Origin: Diplocarpon mali
Taxonomy: Eukaryota > Ascomycota > Leotiomycetes > Helotiales > Drepanopezizaceae
DNA: 64,000 nt
Direction of reading: 5' to 3'
Assembly (NCBI GenBank): GCA_024741835.1
Contig: JAENRP010000006.1
Span: 249,379-313,378, forward strand
The position numbers and the translations under genes were made by a program. Of the stretch, positions 11,760 through 23,857 are shown in pieces. The first letter of the stretch is position 1. Each line of letters starts with the position of its first letter. Under the pieces are notes generated by a model. It had not been told where the DNA came from and did not search any database. It was given only the letters and a program-made list of their open reading frames with translations.

Positions 11760-13769
11760 ATGGCCCAACAACAATACGGAGATATGTACGCCGACTACTC
11801 GCAGCATCAAAACCGGTCGCCCATCGCCAGTCGCTACCACGGCTCCGGGCTCTCGCTCAACCGTCAACCGTCGCGACATTTCGAGCAATACAGCTCCAAC
11901 TCTCTGCAAGGCGGCCTGCTATTTCAGGATGATCACTCCTCCCAATACGACAACTCCCGTTTCGACAGAATGGCTTCCAACCCTCTAAATACGTCATCTA
12001 GTTACCTTTACGAGAACCAGACTTGGAATTATGGAGGGGCAAATGCTGGTGCGAGCATTATGGGCGGAACGGGCCGCCTGAAGCCACAACCTCCACGACG
12101 AGCAGGCCTACCAACCGTGAGTCGTCGCCGAATCATTCATGCGAGAGTAATGCTAATTTTCTCCAGGGATGGCTCGACCCTCAGATGCATCAAGCCGAGA
12201 GCATGAGTAATTACCAGATGAACGGCCAGTTCAATATCCATCAGCTCGCCCAGCAACGCGGCTCTCCGCCCCAAACCGACAACGACGAGCTGATCCCAAC
12301 GGCTATTGTCATCAAGAATATCCCTTTCGCTGTCAAGAAGGAGCAGCTCATTGCCTGCATGACCGAGATGCGTCTACCATTGCCGTATGCGTTCAACTAC
12401 CACTTCGACTCGGGTGTGTTCCGGGGCCTAGCATTCGCCAACTTCACCAGCGCAGATGAGACCCAGACAGTCATTCAGGCTATGAACCATATGGAGCTGC
12501 AAGGGAGAAAGCTCCGGGTCGAGTACAAGAAGATGTTACCAGTGCAAGAGCGGGAACGGATCGAGAGAGATAAGAGAGAGAAGCGCGGTCAACTGCAGGA
12601 GCAACATCAGCCCCTGGCGCCTGGCCAGGTTCAAAACCCTCTACACGCCCAATCGTCCATGGCATCCTTGACCTCGATGAGCTCGGCCAACCATCCCCCT
12701 CCCGCTTCGCCATCTCCTGTTTCTTTCCGGGGCAAACTGGGTAGGCCTAGCTCGAACCTGGGATTGGATCTTCTAACAATTGCAGATCTTGACTTGAACG
12801 AGCCAGTCACGCTCGGATACTATAGTGACTTGATGCTTTTCAAGAGTGACCAGAGCCGCGAGACGCTCATCTTCCCGCCCTCTGTCACTCCCGCAGACCG
12901 GCGAATCATTCACACTCTGGCCCACCACATGGGCCTCGAGCATAGATCCGAGGGCTCGGGAGATTCTCGATGTGTTCAGATTCTTAAAAGGGCCACGCAG
13001 ATTAGCCCTCCTGTTGCGCAACAATCGACTTACTACACCGAATCTTCCCGCCGAGGATTGAACCGTGCCGCGACGATAGACTTCAGCGAAGCTCGAGAGA
13101 ACTCCGGAAACTACCATACGCTCAACCGTCAAGGCTCCAATCTTTTGGATATCCCCGGATCTCCGGGTCTGGGGGGACTTCCTGCACATAACAACCTGCG
13201 CGCGGCTAAATCTTTCGCTGATCTGCGTTCGTATACCCCATCACCCGTACACTCGACTGCCAGTTTCCCCGTTGGCTTGACACAAAACATCTCACGATAT
13301 GCAGCAGAGTACAGCCACGGATCCGTGGCATCTGGAACCCCCAACCTTACGCCTACATCCGCCGGCGGTATGAACGGCCGGGACGAGACCTTGCTACTGA
13401 GTGGTATCAGCAACATGTCTATAGGATACGATCGTCCGAGCTCCAACCGACAGAATGGCGGCGGGCGTATCGGTCAAGAGAGGGAAATCCTCGCTCCATC
13501 CGCTGGTGCTATTGGAAGTCAAAGACCGGTCAATGGCAACTTCGAAGATACTCCTCGGAATGGTGCTGCCGTGGAGAGGCAGCCACGAGGCCCTGGCGCT
13601 GATTGGGGTGCTGGAGGCGGATTTTCAAGACCACGACAGAATGGTCACATGAATCGAGGTAGTGGTGAGCTTGACCCGAGTAACTGTACAAAAAAGCTGG
13701 GATGATAACAGAGTCCAAGATTCGTCCGATCGAACCGGCGGCTCGCAACCTACCTCGCGATACTTGTAG
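11760..13769 (+). CDS. PIN4: RNA-binding protein with RRM and R3H domains (PIN4/Cip2 type)
   Basis: Exons are 11760-12116, 12167-12740, 12786-13664 and, as my preferred ending, 13720-13769, giving about 619 residues. The second intron (12741-12785, TTCTAACAATTGCAG end) is 45 nt and keeps the frame either way. The last intron (donor GTGAGC, acceptor AAG) gives the natural-looking tail SQPTSRYL; without it the frame stops at 13705. After a Q/S-rich N-terminus comes an RRM: AIVIKNIPF is RNP2-like and RGLAFANF is RNP1-like. A charged helix (QERERIERDKREKRG) follows, then an R3H-like segment (LIFPPSVTPADRRIIHTLAHHMGLEH). This domain pair is diagnostic of yeast Pin4 and fission yeast Cip2, phosphoproteins that bind mRNA and act in checkpoint or stress responses. 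The C-terminal half is low-complexity and Ser/Gly-rich. Confidence 0.85.
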
Positions 13770-15326
13770 AGTCTCTATGCCGCATATGCGAGGGATTTTT
13801 GACGACGTTACGACGATACACTTTAGATCTGCTGCGCGAACCTTATATCTGGCAAATCAGGCCAGCGACATGAAAAGCGGGTTTGTCTTGAGTGTAAAGA
13901 TGCAACCCGACGATTTACGAACTTCTCGGATACATCAGCTGTCTGGAGTTTGACTGATTCTCGCACGACGCATTCCGATGAAATCCACTGCTTCTTTGGC
14001 GTTCTTCGATTTCCTATGCTGTTTTGTAAAATAAGACGTCCTTCGCTGAGCCATCGGGTCGAGCTGGTCGAGCTTGGATCGTTGGACATTACGCTTGCTT
14101 TCTGCCTGGTCATCTACTGCTTCAGTACATACGTATGCGAGTTCGCTTTTCTCGCAATACGAACGACGAGATGATTCTTCACCCGGTGTTCGATAAACCA
14201 TTCGACTCCCCACCAATCGAAAATTCAGCTTCCATGCGACCAAAACCACGACAGGATATCCAATACAGCGACTGGGCAACCAATCATGAATTACGCCGTA
14301 TGAAATATATCCTCCACGAAACGGAATTGCACTCGAACCGACTAATCGCCACGGGCTGCCACTACTCCTATGCCCCAACGTTCCATATAATCTCGAGTCT
14401 TCCTTGGGACGGACAACGAAAAAAAAAAAACGAAATGCTTCAATACAATCCGATCTACGTTCTGATTCTTGATCTTCCCTTACCCTCCCTCTACGCCTCT
14501 CGGGGATCTCTGAATCCGGCATCGACTTCCTGCAAATATCCCTCTCCGTCTGCTGTGAGCAGCCTGGAAAATTTGATCGCGCCGGATTTGATCCTCAATT
14601 GGCTGGAAGGGTGGGCTTCTGGACATGATCCCTGCCTATTTATGTACTCTTATCGTCGCTCGTGTTATGTTGCTTATGCTTATGCTACTTCGACTGTTGT
14701 TTATCTGCGCGTGCGTCTTAATCTCTTTCACGGCGGATCTAACCTCCGCACTGAGCCCTCGCCTTTGGGTAGGCAGAGGGGGGGGGGAGGTAGCAGACAT
14801 GTACTCATGCTGCGGCTACTACTAGACTTTATTGTGTTTTTAATCGATCGCGGTAGGAATATTATATTCGAAACAAGGTCTGTGAGAGGAAGCGGCGTTC
14901 TGGTTAATCAAGCTCGATTTGGTTATTTGCTTTAATTCTGGATACGCGGGGGGATTCAGCCTGGGATAGCGGCCGTGGGGGGTGATGGTCCAGGTAGTTG
15001 AATCAAATCGAAATATTAATCGGCGTCTGTTGAGGTTCCATCGACGTGTTTCCCGGGTGATTGGGCACGGCTTCAGTCGGCTCGAGCCCGAGTGCCTGCG
15101 TACACTGCCTATGTATCCAGTCGGCCTCTCGGCAGCCTCCAAGGACGGTCAGGTCGAGCTTCCGAGGCCGTACCTCTCTCGGCCCGAGTCGCGTGTAGGC
15201 GTGGGACAGTTCGGCGTCGGTGCATCTCGCCATCACAACCCGTGGCGTGGCATCTGCACCGACGAGACCGTCCCATCGCCACACGAGCGGGAAGCCTTGG
15301 ACCTTGAGCGAGGCGCGCGAGGGGCT

Positions 15327-15386
<60 letters not shown>

Positions 15387-16272
15387 ACTTACTGTTCTTG
15401 TTCTCCATCATCTTCTTCCTCTCGTTGTCGTTTCCTGGATGTAAGCGTGCGGCGCGAGGCGAGGGAGAGTGAAGCCGTCCGTGCGGGAGGGTGCGCCCGC
15501 GCGCCGCGCCTGGGGGACTCTGGCCGGTGTCGGAGGCGGGGGGTGCGACGTGCAACAAAACCGCGGCGGGGCGATGTCGGTGCGATGTGCAACGAGACTT
15601 CTGCGGAGGACGGGGGAGACGGCGGGGAGCTTGCATCTGGGCTCGTATCTGCATCGGACGGTAGAGAAGGTTCGTGGCCATGTCGGTGCCGCGGGGGAGG
15701 CGAGACGGTGGTTTGGACTTCGCCTCTAGCAGGCCGGTGGCTTGGGCATTGCTTGGTCTGGGGGCAAGGTGCCGAGTTGGAGTCGTGGCCGACGGGGAGC
15801 AGACGCCGTTCTCCCTGCTGGAGCGGATGAGGGGGGTGTGCTTCGGTCGAGCATCCGGGCAAGTTGGAGGCTCATCTTGCCAGCCGGGGACACTTTCTCG
15901 TGGACATCTGGCGCCGGCTTGGAGAGTAGGAAACCGTGTGAGCCCACTCGCCTCCTTTCTCGCCCCCCCCCCCCTCTCGGCCAGGAACAATGCTCCCCTC
16001 CCCGACCATGTCAAACATATCATCGATGGCGCGCTTCTCTCGACCTGGCAAGGCTGCGGGTCGCAGCCTCGCCCAGAGCCGCATCGCATCGCCTCGCGTC
16101 GCCCGGGCCGGGCCGTCGACGGCCTCCGCCCGCCCTCTTCTCTCTTCTCTCTCTCCGCGTCGCGGCTCCTCGGCAAACTCAACAACACCACACAGCTCTT
16201 CGCAGCGAGAGCCGCGAGACGGCGACCACTCCCATCAAAGAAGTCCACCTTCTGATTGCCCGCCGGTCGAAG
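13770..16272. other. Gene-free stretch with a long TC microsatellite
   Basis: No supported gene. A perfect (TC)n tract of about 54 bp lies at 15329-15382. The GC-rich part after 15450 contains two fragments of the GCGACGTGCAACAAA repeat core (near 15543-15562 and 15575-15595) found more fully at 46-48 kb. Overlapping long frames at 14982-16380 on both strands are a by-product of high GC. Confidence 0.55.
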
Positions 16273-17080
16273 ATGAAGTCTCTCCTCATGCTCTCCATGG
16301 CCCTCGCGCTCCTGGTTCTCTCCTCCTCCGCTCTGGCGATGCCGGCTGCGACCTCGGTGGCGCCAGCTGAGCCTAGGTAGACCGTCGCCTTTGGAGCGCC
16401 GACGGCAGAGACGGATGAGTGTCTTGGTGAGTTCTGCCGTGTCTCGGGTCTCGGGCTCTTGCTTTGCCTCGTGTTTCGATCTCCTTTGCTTCGTCCCTTG
16501 CCTCTTCTCCAGCCTCTTCCTCTACTCTGCATCCACAGGAGAGATACACCACGACCGTCACCACTGAGCAAGCGAGCAAGAGGAGAAGCCGACATAGAGA
16601 AATCAAACAGAGCGACCTGATAGTGTCGCCGCAGCTCGCATCTACGAGTGGTGCACCGACTGCCTCCCGAACGCTCGCAGCGACAACTACCTGCTGAACC
16701 CGAATAAGAATAATACGGCCAGCTACGATTGCCTCAGTGTCACTTACCACTCTGCGTACTGCCCCCTCTCCTCTCCTTTCCCTCTTGCCCCCAGCAGTAT
16801 CCACGGCCTGACAGCCCTCCAGACCTGCATCCCCTGCCTCTCGCACGCCCTCGGAGTCCACCCGTCCACCACTATCTCGCCACCCGCCGCCAACCCCGCC
16901 AGCCTGCTCGCCGACGTGGTGCTGAACATCGACACGTACTGCATGAGCACGCACTCGCGGGTCTGGGGTCTGTCGGCCCTGAACGGCGCCGGCACGAGCA
17001 TCATGAGCCGCTACCACAGCCCGATTATGATGCTCAACGTTACGGCTGCCACGGACCCGGTTCCGGATTTTGGAACCTGA
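16273..17080 (+). CDS. Small secreted cysteine-containing protein (effector-like)
   Basis: ATG at 16273 opens a clear signal peptide (MKSLLMLSMALALLVLSSSA, cleavage near LAMPA). Exon 1 ends at 16376. The intron runs 16377-16623 (donor GTAGAC, acceptor GATAG), and exon 2 runs 16624-17080; 186 residues in all. The intron end was chosen because it alone joins the signal peptide in frame to the cysteine-rich part. The mature protein shows WCTDC, DCLS, YCPL, TCIPCL and DTYCMS, then YHSPIMML and ATDPVPDF before TGA. The C-terminal half parallels the protein at 27-460, position by position around the CxxC, the YC and the SPI motif. No catalytic motif is seen. An apoplastic effector or surface-active role is inference; the exon 1-2 junction is the least certain point. 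Confidence 0.6.
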
Positions 17081-18182
17081 GCCGGAGGCCCATTCTAGGG
17101 GGTTGGGTGGCCTGGGAGAGGGCGGAGGGGTGGAAGGGGGAGGGGGGGGGAGGGGATTCCGCGTTGGAGTTTAGGTGCGTGTCTAGGCGAGACGTGCTGT
17201 CGGGAACGTGTATGGCAGGGTGTTCCGCCATGCCGGATCAGGCCCTTGATGTTGCTATCGTAGCTTTCGTAGCTTTCGGTGAGTATCCAGTGGGAGGACC
17301 AATACAAGCGAGCAGCAGACTGCGAATCCAAACATCTGGAAAGAGATCCTAGATCGTAGACGACATGCCAGGCGCAAGCCATCCCCATCCAGGCGAGGAG
17401 AGAATGGGAGCCGGAGCAGAGTATGCAGAGATGTAGGATGCTTGAGGTCTGGCGTCTCAGGATGTAAACTCCACGATGGACTGCGCCAGGGGACCCGCCG
17501 GAGAGAGCGCGTGGCAGGTCGCTCGCTGGGTAGATATCTTGCCCGACCGCAGGGATGTGAGCGCAATACCAGAAATGCCACCCAGATATCCCATCCAGAT
17601 GTCCCACCCAGATGCACCGAGCAAATATACCTCGGTAGGGACGCCCCTTGACAGCAGGAGAGCGCGGCTGGGGCCAGTTGCACGGCTGACGCCCTTCTCG
17701 CTCGACGCTCAGTCTCGAGGCTGGGGATGCAGAGCAGTGTCCAGCGCAGTGGCCCGATCTTGGCTTGGCTGGAGAAGAGAGAAAACCCCCCCGGCGAATA
17801 CGGTCACGTGGACGGAGGTTCTCGTGCTGAGCTGTCTGTCTGCTCCCCCACGGGGGTCTTGAAGGTGGAGAGGGCCGGCGTGGAGAGTTGACCTGCACGC
17901 GCGAAAGAGGAGGAGAGAGAGGAGGAGAGAGAGGAGGAGAGAGAGGAGGAGGGGTGTGGAGGTCGAGGTCGAGGTCGAGGTCGAGGCGGGTGTTGCCTCG
18001 CGACATCATATCTCGAGAGCTTCCACCTCTCGCGCTCGGTTCCAAAGCACACGCAGCCACATCGCGACGGCACAGCGGAGCCAGAGAGCGCGCGTACGCC
18101 GGCCAACCCTACCTTTTCCTGGTCTTGTTTACTTTTCCGATGAGCCTGTTCTGATTCCATTCCGCCACGCGTGCATTTCACC
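17081..18182. other. Intergenic, purine repeat near the right end
   Basis: No gene supported. A GGAGAGAGAGGA repeat lies at about 17908-17952, followed by a GAGGTC(GAGGTC)n run to about 17988. These simple tracts sit immediately upstream of the next gene. Confidence 0.5.
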
Positions 18183-20081
18183 ATGTCCAGAGTCACAGCA
18201 CCCGCATCGCCCACCGCGGCCGCGGATCACGATTTGACGAGCACGACCGGGAGAGGCGCGACGGGACTCGACCTCGAGCGTCTGGTGGTCTCGAGCGCGC
18301 CGATCTTCGTTCCTGGAGACCAGTCGGAGAGCGAAGACGGCGCGGCAGGAGGGGATGAAGGTGAAGGTGAGGCCTCCGTTGGTCTGCCAGGGCCCGAGGA
18401 GGCAGCTTGGGAGGTGGGTGGCAGTGCGACGTGTGAGGGAGCGGGAGGGAGGCAGAGTCTGAGGGAGGCCTTCAGAACGGAGGGGGCGGGAGAGGGAGCG
18501 GGTGTTGATGCTGATACTGATGAGACCGAGGTCTTGGAAGGCGGCTCGATTTTTGAGCTTGACCAGAGTGTGGTTTGGACGGGCGCTGTTGACGATAAGC
18601 AGGACCCGACGGAGCTGGCTGGGAGGGGAGAGGGTGTTGATGACTCCAAAGTCTTGAAGAGCGAGTCAAATCTCGAGATTATTTGGAGAGAGTTACCTCC
18701 CCAAGAAGAGGAGAGGGATTTGAGGCCCGCGGCTGGTCTAGGCGTGAGCTCGGATGGCTCTGCCGACAGGCAGCAGCTCACGGAGATGGCAGATCAGTTT
18801 CATGGGAGCCATGGACTCGAGCCAAATACCCCCAGCAATCGTATCAGAAACCAAGCGGAATTTCTACCACGCATGGCCGACGACGAAGAAGAAGGGGAGG
18901 AAGCGGAAGAGGCAGAGTGCGAAGATCTCTTCAGGCCAAACACCGGCGAGGAGTCTCGCTCGGCTAGAGCATTCCCTGCAGCCCTCGGCGAGGCTTCCGG
19001 CGAGCACAGCGGTGATGATGGGGACTCAAATTCTCCAGAAGATATCAGCAGGCTGGAAGACCTCCTCCCCAGCTTCGAAGCCCGAGGGGGAGCCAGCCAG
19101 CTTCTCACTACGGCATCAGCCGAGGAAAGCGAGTCCGATGGCGAGGTCAGCGATAACGACGACGAAGGCAGCCGAGCCCTTCCCGATGAGCCTCAAAGCA
19201 AGCAACACAACCAGAATAGCGATACTGTCGCCTCGGATTCCCGCCGAAGACGCCGCCACCCTTCAGCACTCAGCCATACAAACACAGAAACCAAGTGGTA
19301 CCAAACCTTGATGACCCGAATATGGGTGAGCGACGACCTCCAGTTCATCTACAGCCCTGCCTTAAAGATGATGGTGCCACTGCCACCGTCCCTGTTCCCC
19401 AGGAAGAAAGCCGTCATTGAGCTCTTCCTCCACCTCGTCAAGCCAGTCTGGTTCATCAAGCTCAGCGGCGACGCGAACTGGATCAACCCCACCATCACGA
19501 AACACCTGTGGTTCGACGTCTTTACGCAAGCAGAGAGCGAGCAGCTGTTGCATACCACGTTCGAGAAGATGCACTACGATCTCGTCATCCGCGCGATCGC
19601 CATCACGGAGGAATGGGGCTTGAAGTATAACTTCCCCGCCGTTCCAGAGACGGAGACCCAGAGCAGAGGGGCGCGGGGCGTGGACCAGATCGCGGCGAGA
19701 GCTGGGATGAAGATTGCCTTTTTGAACGAGGCGTCAGAGGCGAGTGTGGACCGGTGGGTGAAGTTTCTCTTTGGTAATATTATACAGCGGGGGAACTTGC
19801 ATCGCCTGCTGCATTCTGGGCCGGACGATCGGTATTTGGTCATGGAGAAGATGATGACGGTGACGGATTTCCCATACAGGGATCAGATTCAATGGTCGGT
19901 ATGTATATCCTGAAGATTCCAAAGAAGCGCGACGTACTGGCTGTTGTCTTGAGTGCTTGCTAATGTGGAGCAGTTTGAGAAGCAATTCGAGATGAGACGG
20001 AGCGGTGCCGAGAAATTCAACGATGTCATGGATCAGCATCTCGGCGGATTGTTCAGCGACCTGAGCCTTAATGATAAGTAG
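18183..20081 (+). CDS. Acidic low-complexity orphan protein with conserved-looking C-terminal domain
   Basis: Start ATG at 18183 (CACCATGTCC context). Exon 1 is 18183-19898, the intron 19899-19973 (GTATGT...GCTAATGTGGAGCAG), and exon 2 19974-20081; 607 residues. I do not recognise the family. Residues 1 to about 350 are strongly acidic and Gly/Glu/Ser/Asp-rich, probably disordered. From about 375 a folded-looking region begins (KWYQTLMTRIWVSDDLQFIY). It has many aromatic residues (LVKPVWFIKL, KHLWFDVF) and helices to the end (QFEMRRSGAEKF, LGGLFSDLSL). There is no signal peptide or membrane segment. The splice across 19899-19973 is strongly supported because the frame and character continue. 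A nuclear or cytosolic protein is likely, but no function can be given. Confidence 0.75.
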
Positions 20082-20450
20082 AAACGGTGTTGGGTTTCGA
20101 TTATGGTAGCCTACTTGTACGCTTCGGTGGGAGTCACCAAGGATCCGACACGAGTGTGGCTCTCCTGGATGTACCGAACAATATCTTGGAGAGTTGACGG
20201 GATGTCTGGCGATGGATTTTCCAGAGCTGAAAGATCCTCCTGGAGGATGTCTGTAGCGACAACGAAGATCCCCATCTGTAACCACTGTTTATCGTTGGAC
20301 CTTTACCCCTTGTATTCGTAGAATCCTGTTGGTTTCTCTTTGCCACGCAGATGCTTGCGACCTTGAGTCAGCGGAATATTGTAGTGCTGTCGCGCCTCTT
20401 CACTCTCCGAAAGACCACACCCATGTCGGTGACTGCAGTGGTATACTGCT
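20082..20450. other. Convergent 3' region
   Basis: The shared 3' flank of two genes running toward each other. Nothing else is seen. Confidence 0.5.
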
Positions 20451-21846
20451 TCATTTCAGCATCAACTCCACCACGTCGTAATCACTATTCGTCATCATCG
20501 CCTGTACAGGCACCTCCACATACGCGTACCATTCCGGACCAAGCATACACAGCAGCGTGCCAAACTCACGCTCCGCGATCCCTTCTACCCACCACAAGTC
20601 CTTCACCAGCTTCGTAAAAACCATATAATACGCCAGTATAACAAGTGCTCTCGGCCTCCTGTTCTGGGCAGCGAGAGCGAACTCGTTTGGGCAGTATGAG
20701 GGGTAAGTGATAACCCTAATGGAAAGCGCCGGTCCGAGCCCGTCTTCTTTGAGCTGGCCGAATAGCAAGCCCAGCGCATCGAGCGCCTGGCAGAGGTACT
20801 CCAGTAGCTCAAAGTCAGGATCCAGAGGACCGATTTCGCGGAGCATGTCGACGAGTATAGTGGGTATGAGAGGTGCTGTTTTGAGAGGTGCGATTTCTCG
20901 GCGGAAGATGGGGGAGACGCTTAAATTATTCAGAGCGTCGTAGTCTCTGAGTAAGATGATGGTGTTGAGCCCGCGGTAGAGGATCAGCCACTGGACGATT
21001 GTGAGCTCTCCTTCGCCCGCTATCTCGTCTCTGGAGCAGAGGATGGTAACCATGAGGGAAGTTATCAGTCCTGCCTCGTACTTGCGAGATCCGCACTGCA
21101 AGACGATCAGTAGTCGTTCTATGATGATGGAAAGGTAAAGCCACAGCTCTCTCTTGGAAAGTTCACGTAAAAAATTAGATTAAATGGTGATGACAGGGAC
21201 ATGCATACAGTGATATCTGTCAGTGCGTTCCGAAGTCCTTTCAGAGCTCTAGCTCGGTATATGCTAGTCTGTATCTGAGCTTGCCGTGGATATGGAAGCA
21301 AGTGCTGTGAATGCAGCGAAGCGATCCCCAGCATAGTGTTGAGCAGAAAATCATGATCAAAGGCAAGGCTCGGAACCGCCATTTTCAGAACTCCATCGGC
21401 CCAGTTACCAACAGCCACGGAGTTCCAAGTTGAAGTCGACCAGTGGTGCATGTAACGCAGATCAGTAGGCGAGAGAATGCCTATTGACGAGTTGACAGCT
21501 GGCGATGATGGGCTCATGATCAGGCCCCAGTCGTCCCGGTGGATATTCTCTACCCCTTCTTCGAACTCGGGTACGGTGGTGGTGTTTAGAGGAGTGGCTG
21601 ACTGTGAATCTGGTGGTGTAGGGAGTGACTTGACGGCTGGAGGTACGAAGACACACGTGAAGCCTCTCTTGTTGCAATAAGAGCATTTTGGTCTGACCTC
21701 GTCGCACTAGGAGTGTGGGCATGAGCATGAGCTACACCTTCTAATATCTTGACTTGAAAGCCTACCTTGACTTTCCGTGCCTTGCAGATTCCACAGCCGC
21801 CTCGACTTTTTTTGTGCGGACGTTTGGGGATAAATTCGGACGCCAT
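20451..21846 (-). CDS. Zn2Cys6 transcription factor, Upc2/sterol-regulator-like
   Basis: Minus-strand exons are 21846-21766, 21706-21209 and 21152-20451, encoding 426 residues. The zinc cluster is split by the first intron: GCGICKARKVK on exon 1 joins CDEVRPKCSYCNKRGFTC on exon 2, giving the C-x2-C-x6-C-x6-C-x2-C-x7-C spacing of fungal binuclear clusters. After a Ser/Pro/Thr linker comes LRYMHHWSTST and then FLLNTMLGIASLHSQHL, the pattern of the Upc2/Ecm22-type family whose C-terminal half binds sterol in yeast. The second intron (GTATGC...CCAAG) has an AAG acceptor, chosen because RELWLYLSIIIE then continues in frame. It is divergently paired with ORC5, with about 410 bp between starts. The actual target pathway is not shown by the sequence. 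Confidence 0.8.
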
Positions 21847-22255
21847 GAAGATCAATCCTGGCTATCCAAACTGGCCAAACGGTGCAGCATGAATGAAAGT
21901 AGTCTCAACTTCTGTAAAGTCTCAAGCCCTAAGCTATCGGCCGAGAGCTAGAGATTCAAAGTCACCTGTCTATATGATATGTAAGCGTTAAAACGTGATC
22001 GAAGAACAGATATTCAGGTCTCACGTCAGATGTAAACTGCTCAATGAAGGCTCTGCTGAATGATATACGATGTAGTATCCATCATCATCAATGAAGTGAA
22101 GTAGGGATCATATATGTGTAATTATTTACTAGTGCAGTATGTGCAAGCGCGGCGTATGGCGCGTCAAATTTTAGCCGCCGGTCTTGGCATATCGCGTCCC
22201 CCTCGCTCAATCGCGTTTGTTTACATCAGGGACAATACAGCTCCAAACCGACACC
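21847..22255. other. Divergent promoter region
   Basis: It lies between the Zn2Cys6 factor (minus) and ORC5 (plus), and so presumably contains both promoters. No specific element could be assigned. Confidence 0.5.
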
Positions 22256-23816
22256 ATGGCTTCTATATTCTCACTCCCAAGCGAGATTTCTCTATCTGCT
22301 CTCTGCGCGCAATTCCCTTGCCGAGATCAGCAAATCCGTACGCTGGCCGCCCTTCTTTCCGTAAGTCATCCACACGCCCATTACAACAATCTCAATCTCT
22401 AAAACTCCTTATAGATCAGGGGTATCGGAAGTCGGAACATAGTCCTGCACGGACTGGAAGCCACTGGCAAGAGCGCGATTCTAAAGGCGCTGCTCGAGGA
22501 GCTCTCGGATTCGTCAAGTGATCGCCGAACGAAGAGTTCTGTTGGACATCCAGAGGACAGCCTGCGATATGCGGTAGTGAAGAGTGCAGAATGCATTGGG
22601 GGTCGGCATCTTCTCGAGCAGACTGTGGGGGCCGTATCCAAGGCGGTGGGTTGGCAGGATAACGTTGGCCGTTGCGAAAATTTATCACAATTGACTGTTG
22701 AGCTTGGGAAACTGCTGGATGGCTGGGCAACATCAGCAGCAGCAGAGGAACAGGGTGTAAAGCAGAGATTTGTACTGGTATTCGATGGTATAGATCGGCA
22801 GCGGGATGCTCCGCCAACACTACTACCAGCTTTGGCGAGATTGAGCGAGATAGTAAGCGCCCAGCATCTCAAAAGCCTCATTAGCTAATAGTATCCCCAG
22901 ATCCCCAATCTCACCACCATATTCATCGTCACCTTACCTCGTCCCAACATGTTGCACGTTCCAGGCGTACCATATATCTCCTTCCCCGCCTACGCGAAGA
23001 TAGAGCTCCTACGAATCATCGCCCTCACCAACCCCTCTCCAACCCTCCCGAAGGAAACCAAAGAGACATGGTCTCGCTTCTGCTCCGCAGTCTGGGACTC
23101 CCTCTCCAAGCATTCCGGGCGAGACTTCCTCTCCTTCCGCGCTGTGTGTCTACGTCTCTGGCCCCGATTCATAAAGCCCATCCTAGACGGCTCTCTAGAC
23201 TCAACGCCCTTCACCAAGCTGCTCATCGCCAACCGCTCTTTGTTCCAAGATGATGCTGTTTTGCTCCACAACATCGTGTCCGACGCTCCTACCCCTGGGT
23301 CTTTGACAACGCCAGTAGCGGCAAAATACGCAGGCATTGGCGCCCAACTCCCCTTCTACTCCCGCCTCCTGCTAGTAGCCGCCTACCTCGCCTCCTTCAA
23401 CCCGCCCAAAACCGACGCGACGCTCTTCATGAAAGCAGCCGCCTCCAAACGGCGCAAGAAAGGCGGCGGGACCGCCCTCACCAAGGGCCGGCAGGGCGTT
23501 GCGAAGCATCGCAAGATATCGCGGAAACTGCTTGGGCCGCAGGCCTTTGTGCTGGAGCGCATGCTGGCGATCTTCCACGCCATCAGGGAGGATTCCGATG
23601 CACGCGGCAGAGGTAAGGGACGGCTCGAGGGAAGCGCGGATGTGCAGATGGCGGTTGCGACGTTAGCGAGTTTGAGGTTGTTGGTTAGAATAGGGGCGGC
23701 GAGTAGTGCGGATGTGTTGGATGCCGGGGTGAAGTACAAGGTTGCCGTGGGATGGGAGGTGGTTAGGGGCGTCGCGAGGAGTGTGGGAATCGAGGCGGAA
23801 GATTATCTGGCGGAAT
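22256..23816 (+). CDS. ORC5: Origin recognition complex subunit 5, 3' end lost in gap
   Basis: Exons are 22256-22360, 22415-22852 and 22901 to the N run. About 486 residues are visible. Orc5 is an AAA+-like subunit of the six-protein complex that marks replication origins in the nucleus. The P-loop is HGLEATGKSAILK and a Walker B-like strand is FVLVFDGID. The later stretch (LTTIFIVTLPRP, VPYISFPAY) is typical of the AAA+ lid of Orc5. The C-terminal winged-helix part includes PFYSRLLLVAAYLASFNP and ASKRRKKGG, an Orc5 hallmark. It ends at EDYLAE, immediately before the gap; family members end at about this point, so only the last residues and stop are missing. Downstream of the gap, in a frame that cannot be fixed, VLT-stop is seen. 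Confidence 0.88.
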
Positions 23817-23857
23817 NNNNNNNNNNNNNNNNNNNNNNNNNNNNNNNNNNNNNNNNN
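23817..23857. other. Assembly gap (41 N)
   Basis: A run of undetermined bases hides the end of ORC5. The true length may differ from the number of N. Confidence 0.95.

Noticed and set aside
14982..16380. Overlapping 190-290 residue Arg/Gly/Ala-rich frames on both strands
   Set aside because: High GC removes stop codons. The frames cross the TC microsatellite and the signal-peptide exon of the gene at 16273 in a different frame.
17095..18060. 321-residue minus-strand frame
   Set aside because: It contains LDLDLDLDL and SPPLSPPLS from simple repeats and no recognisable domain; it overlaps the promoter of the next gene.
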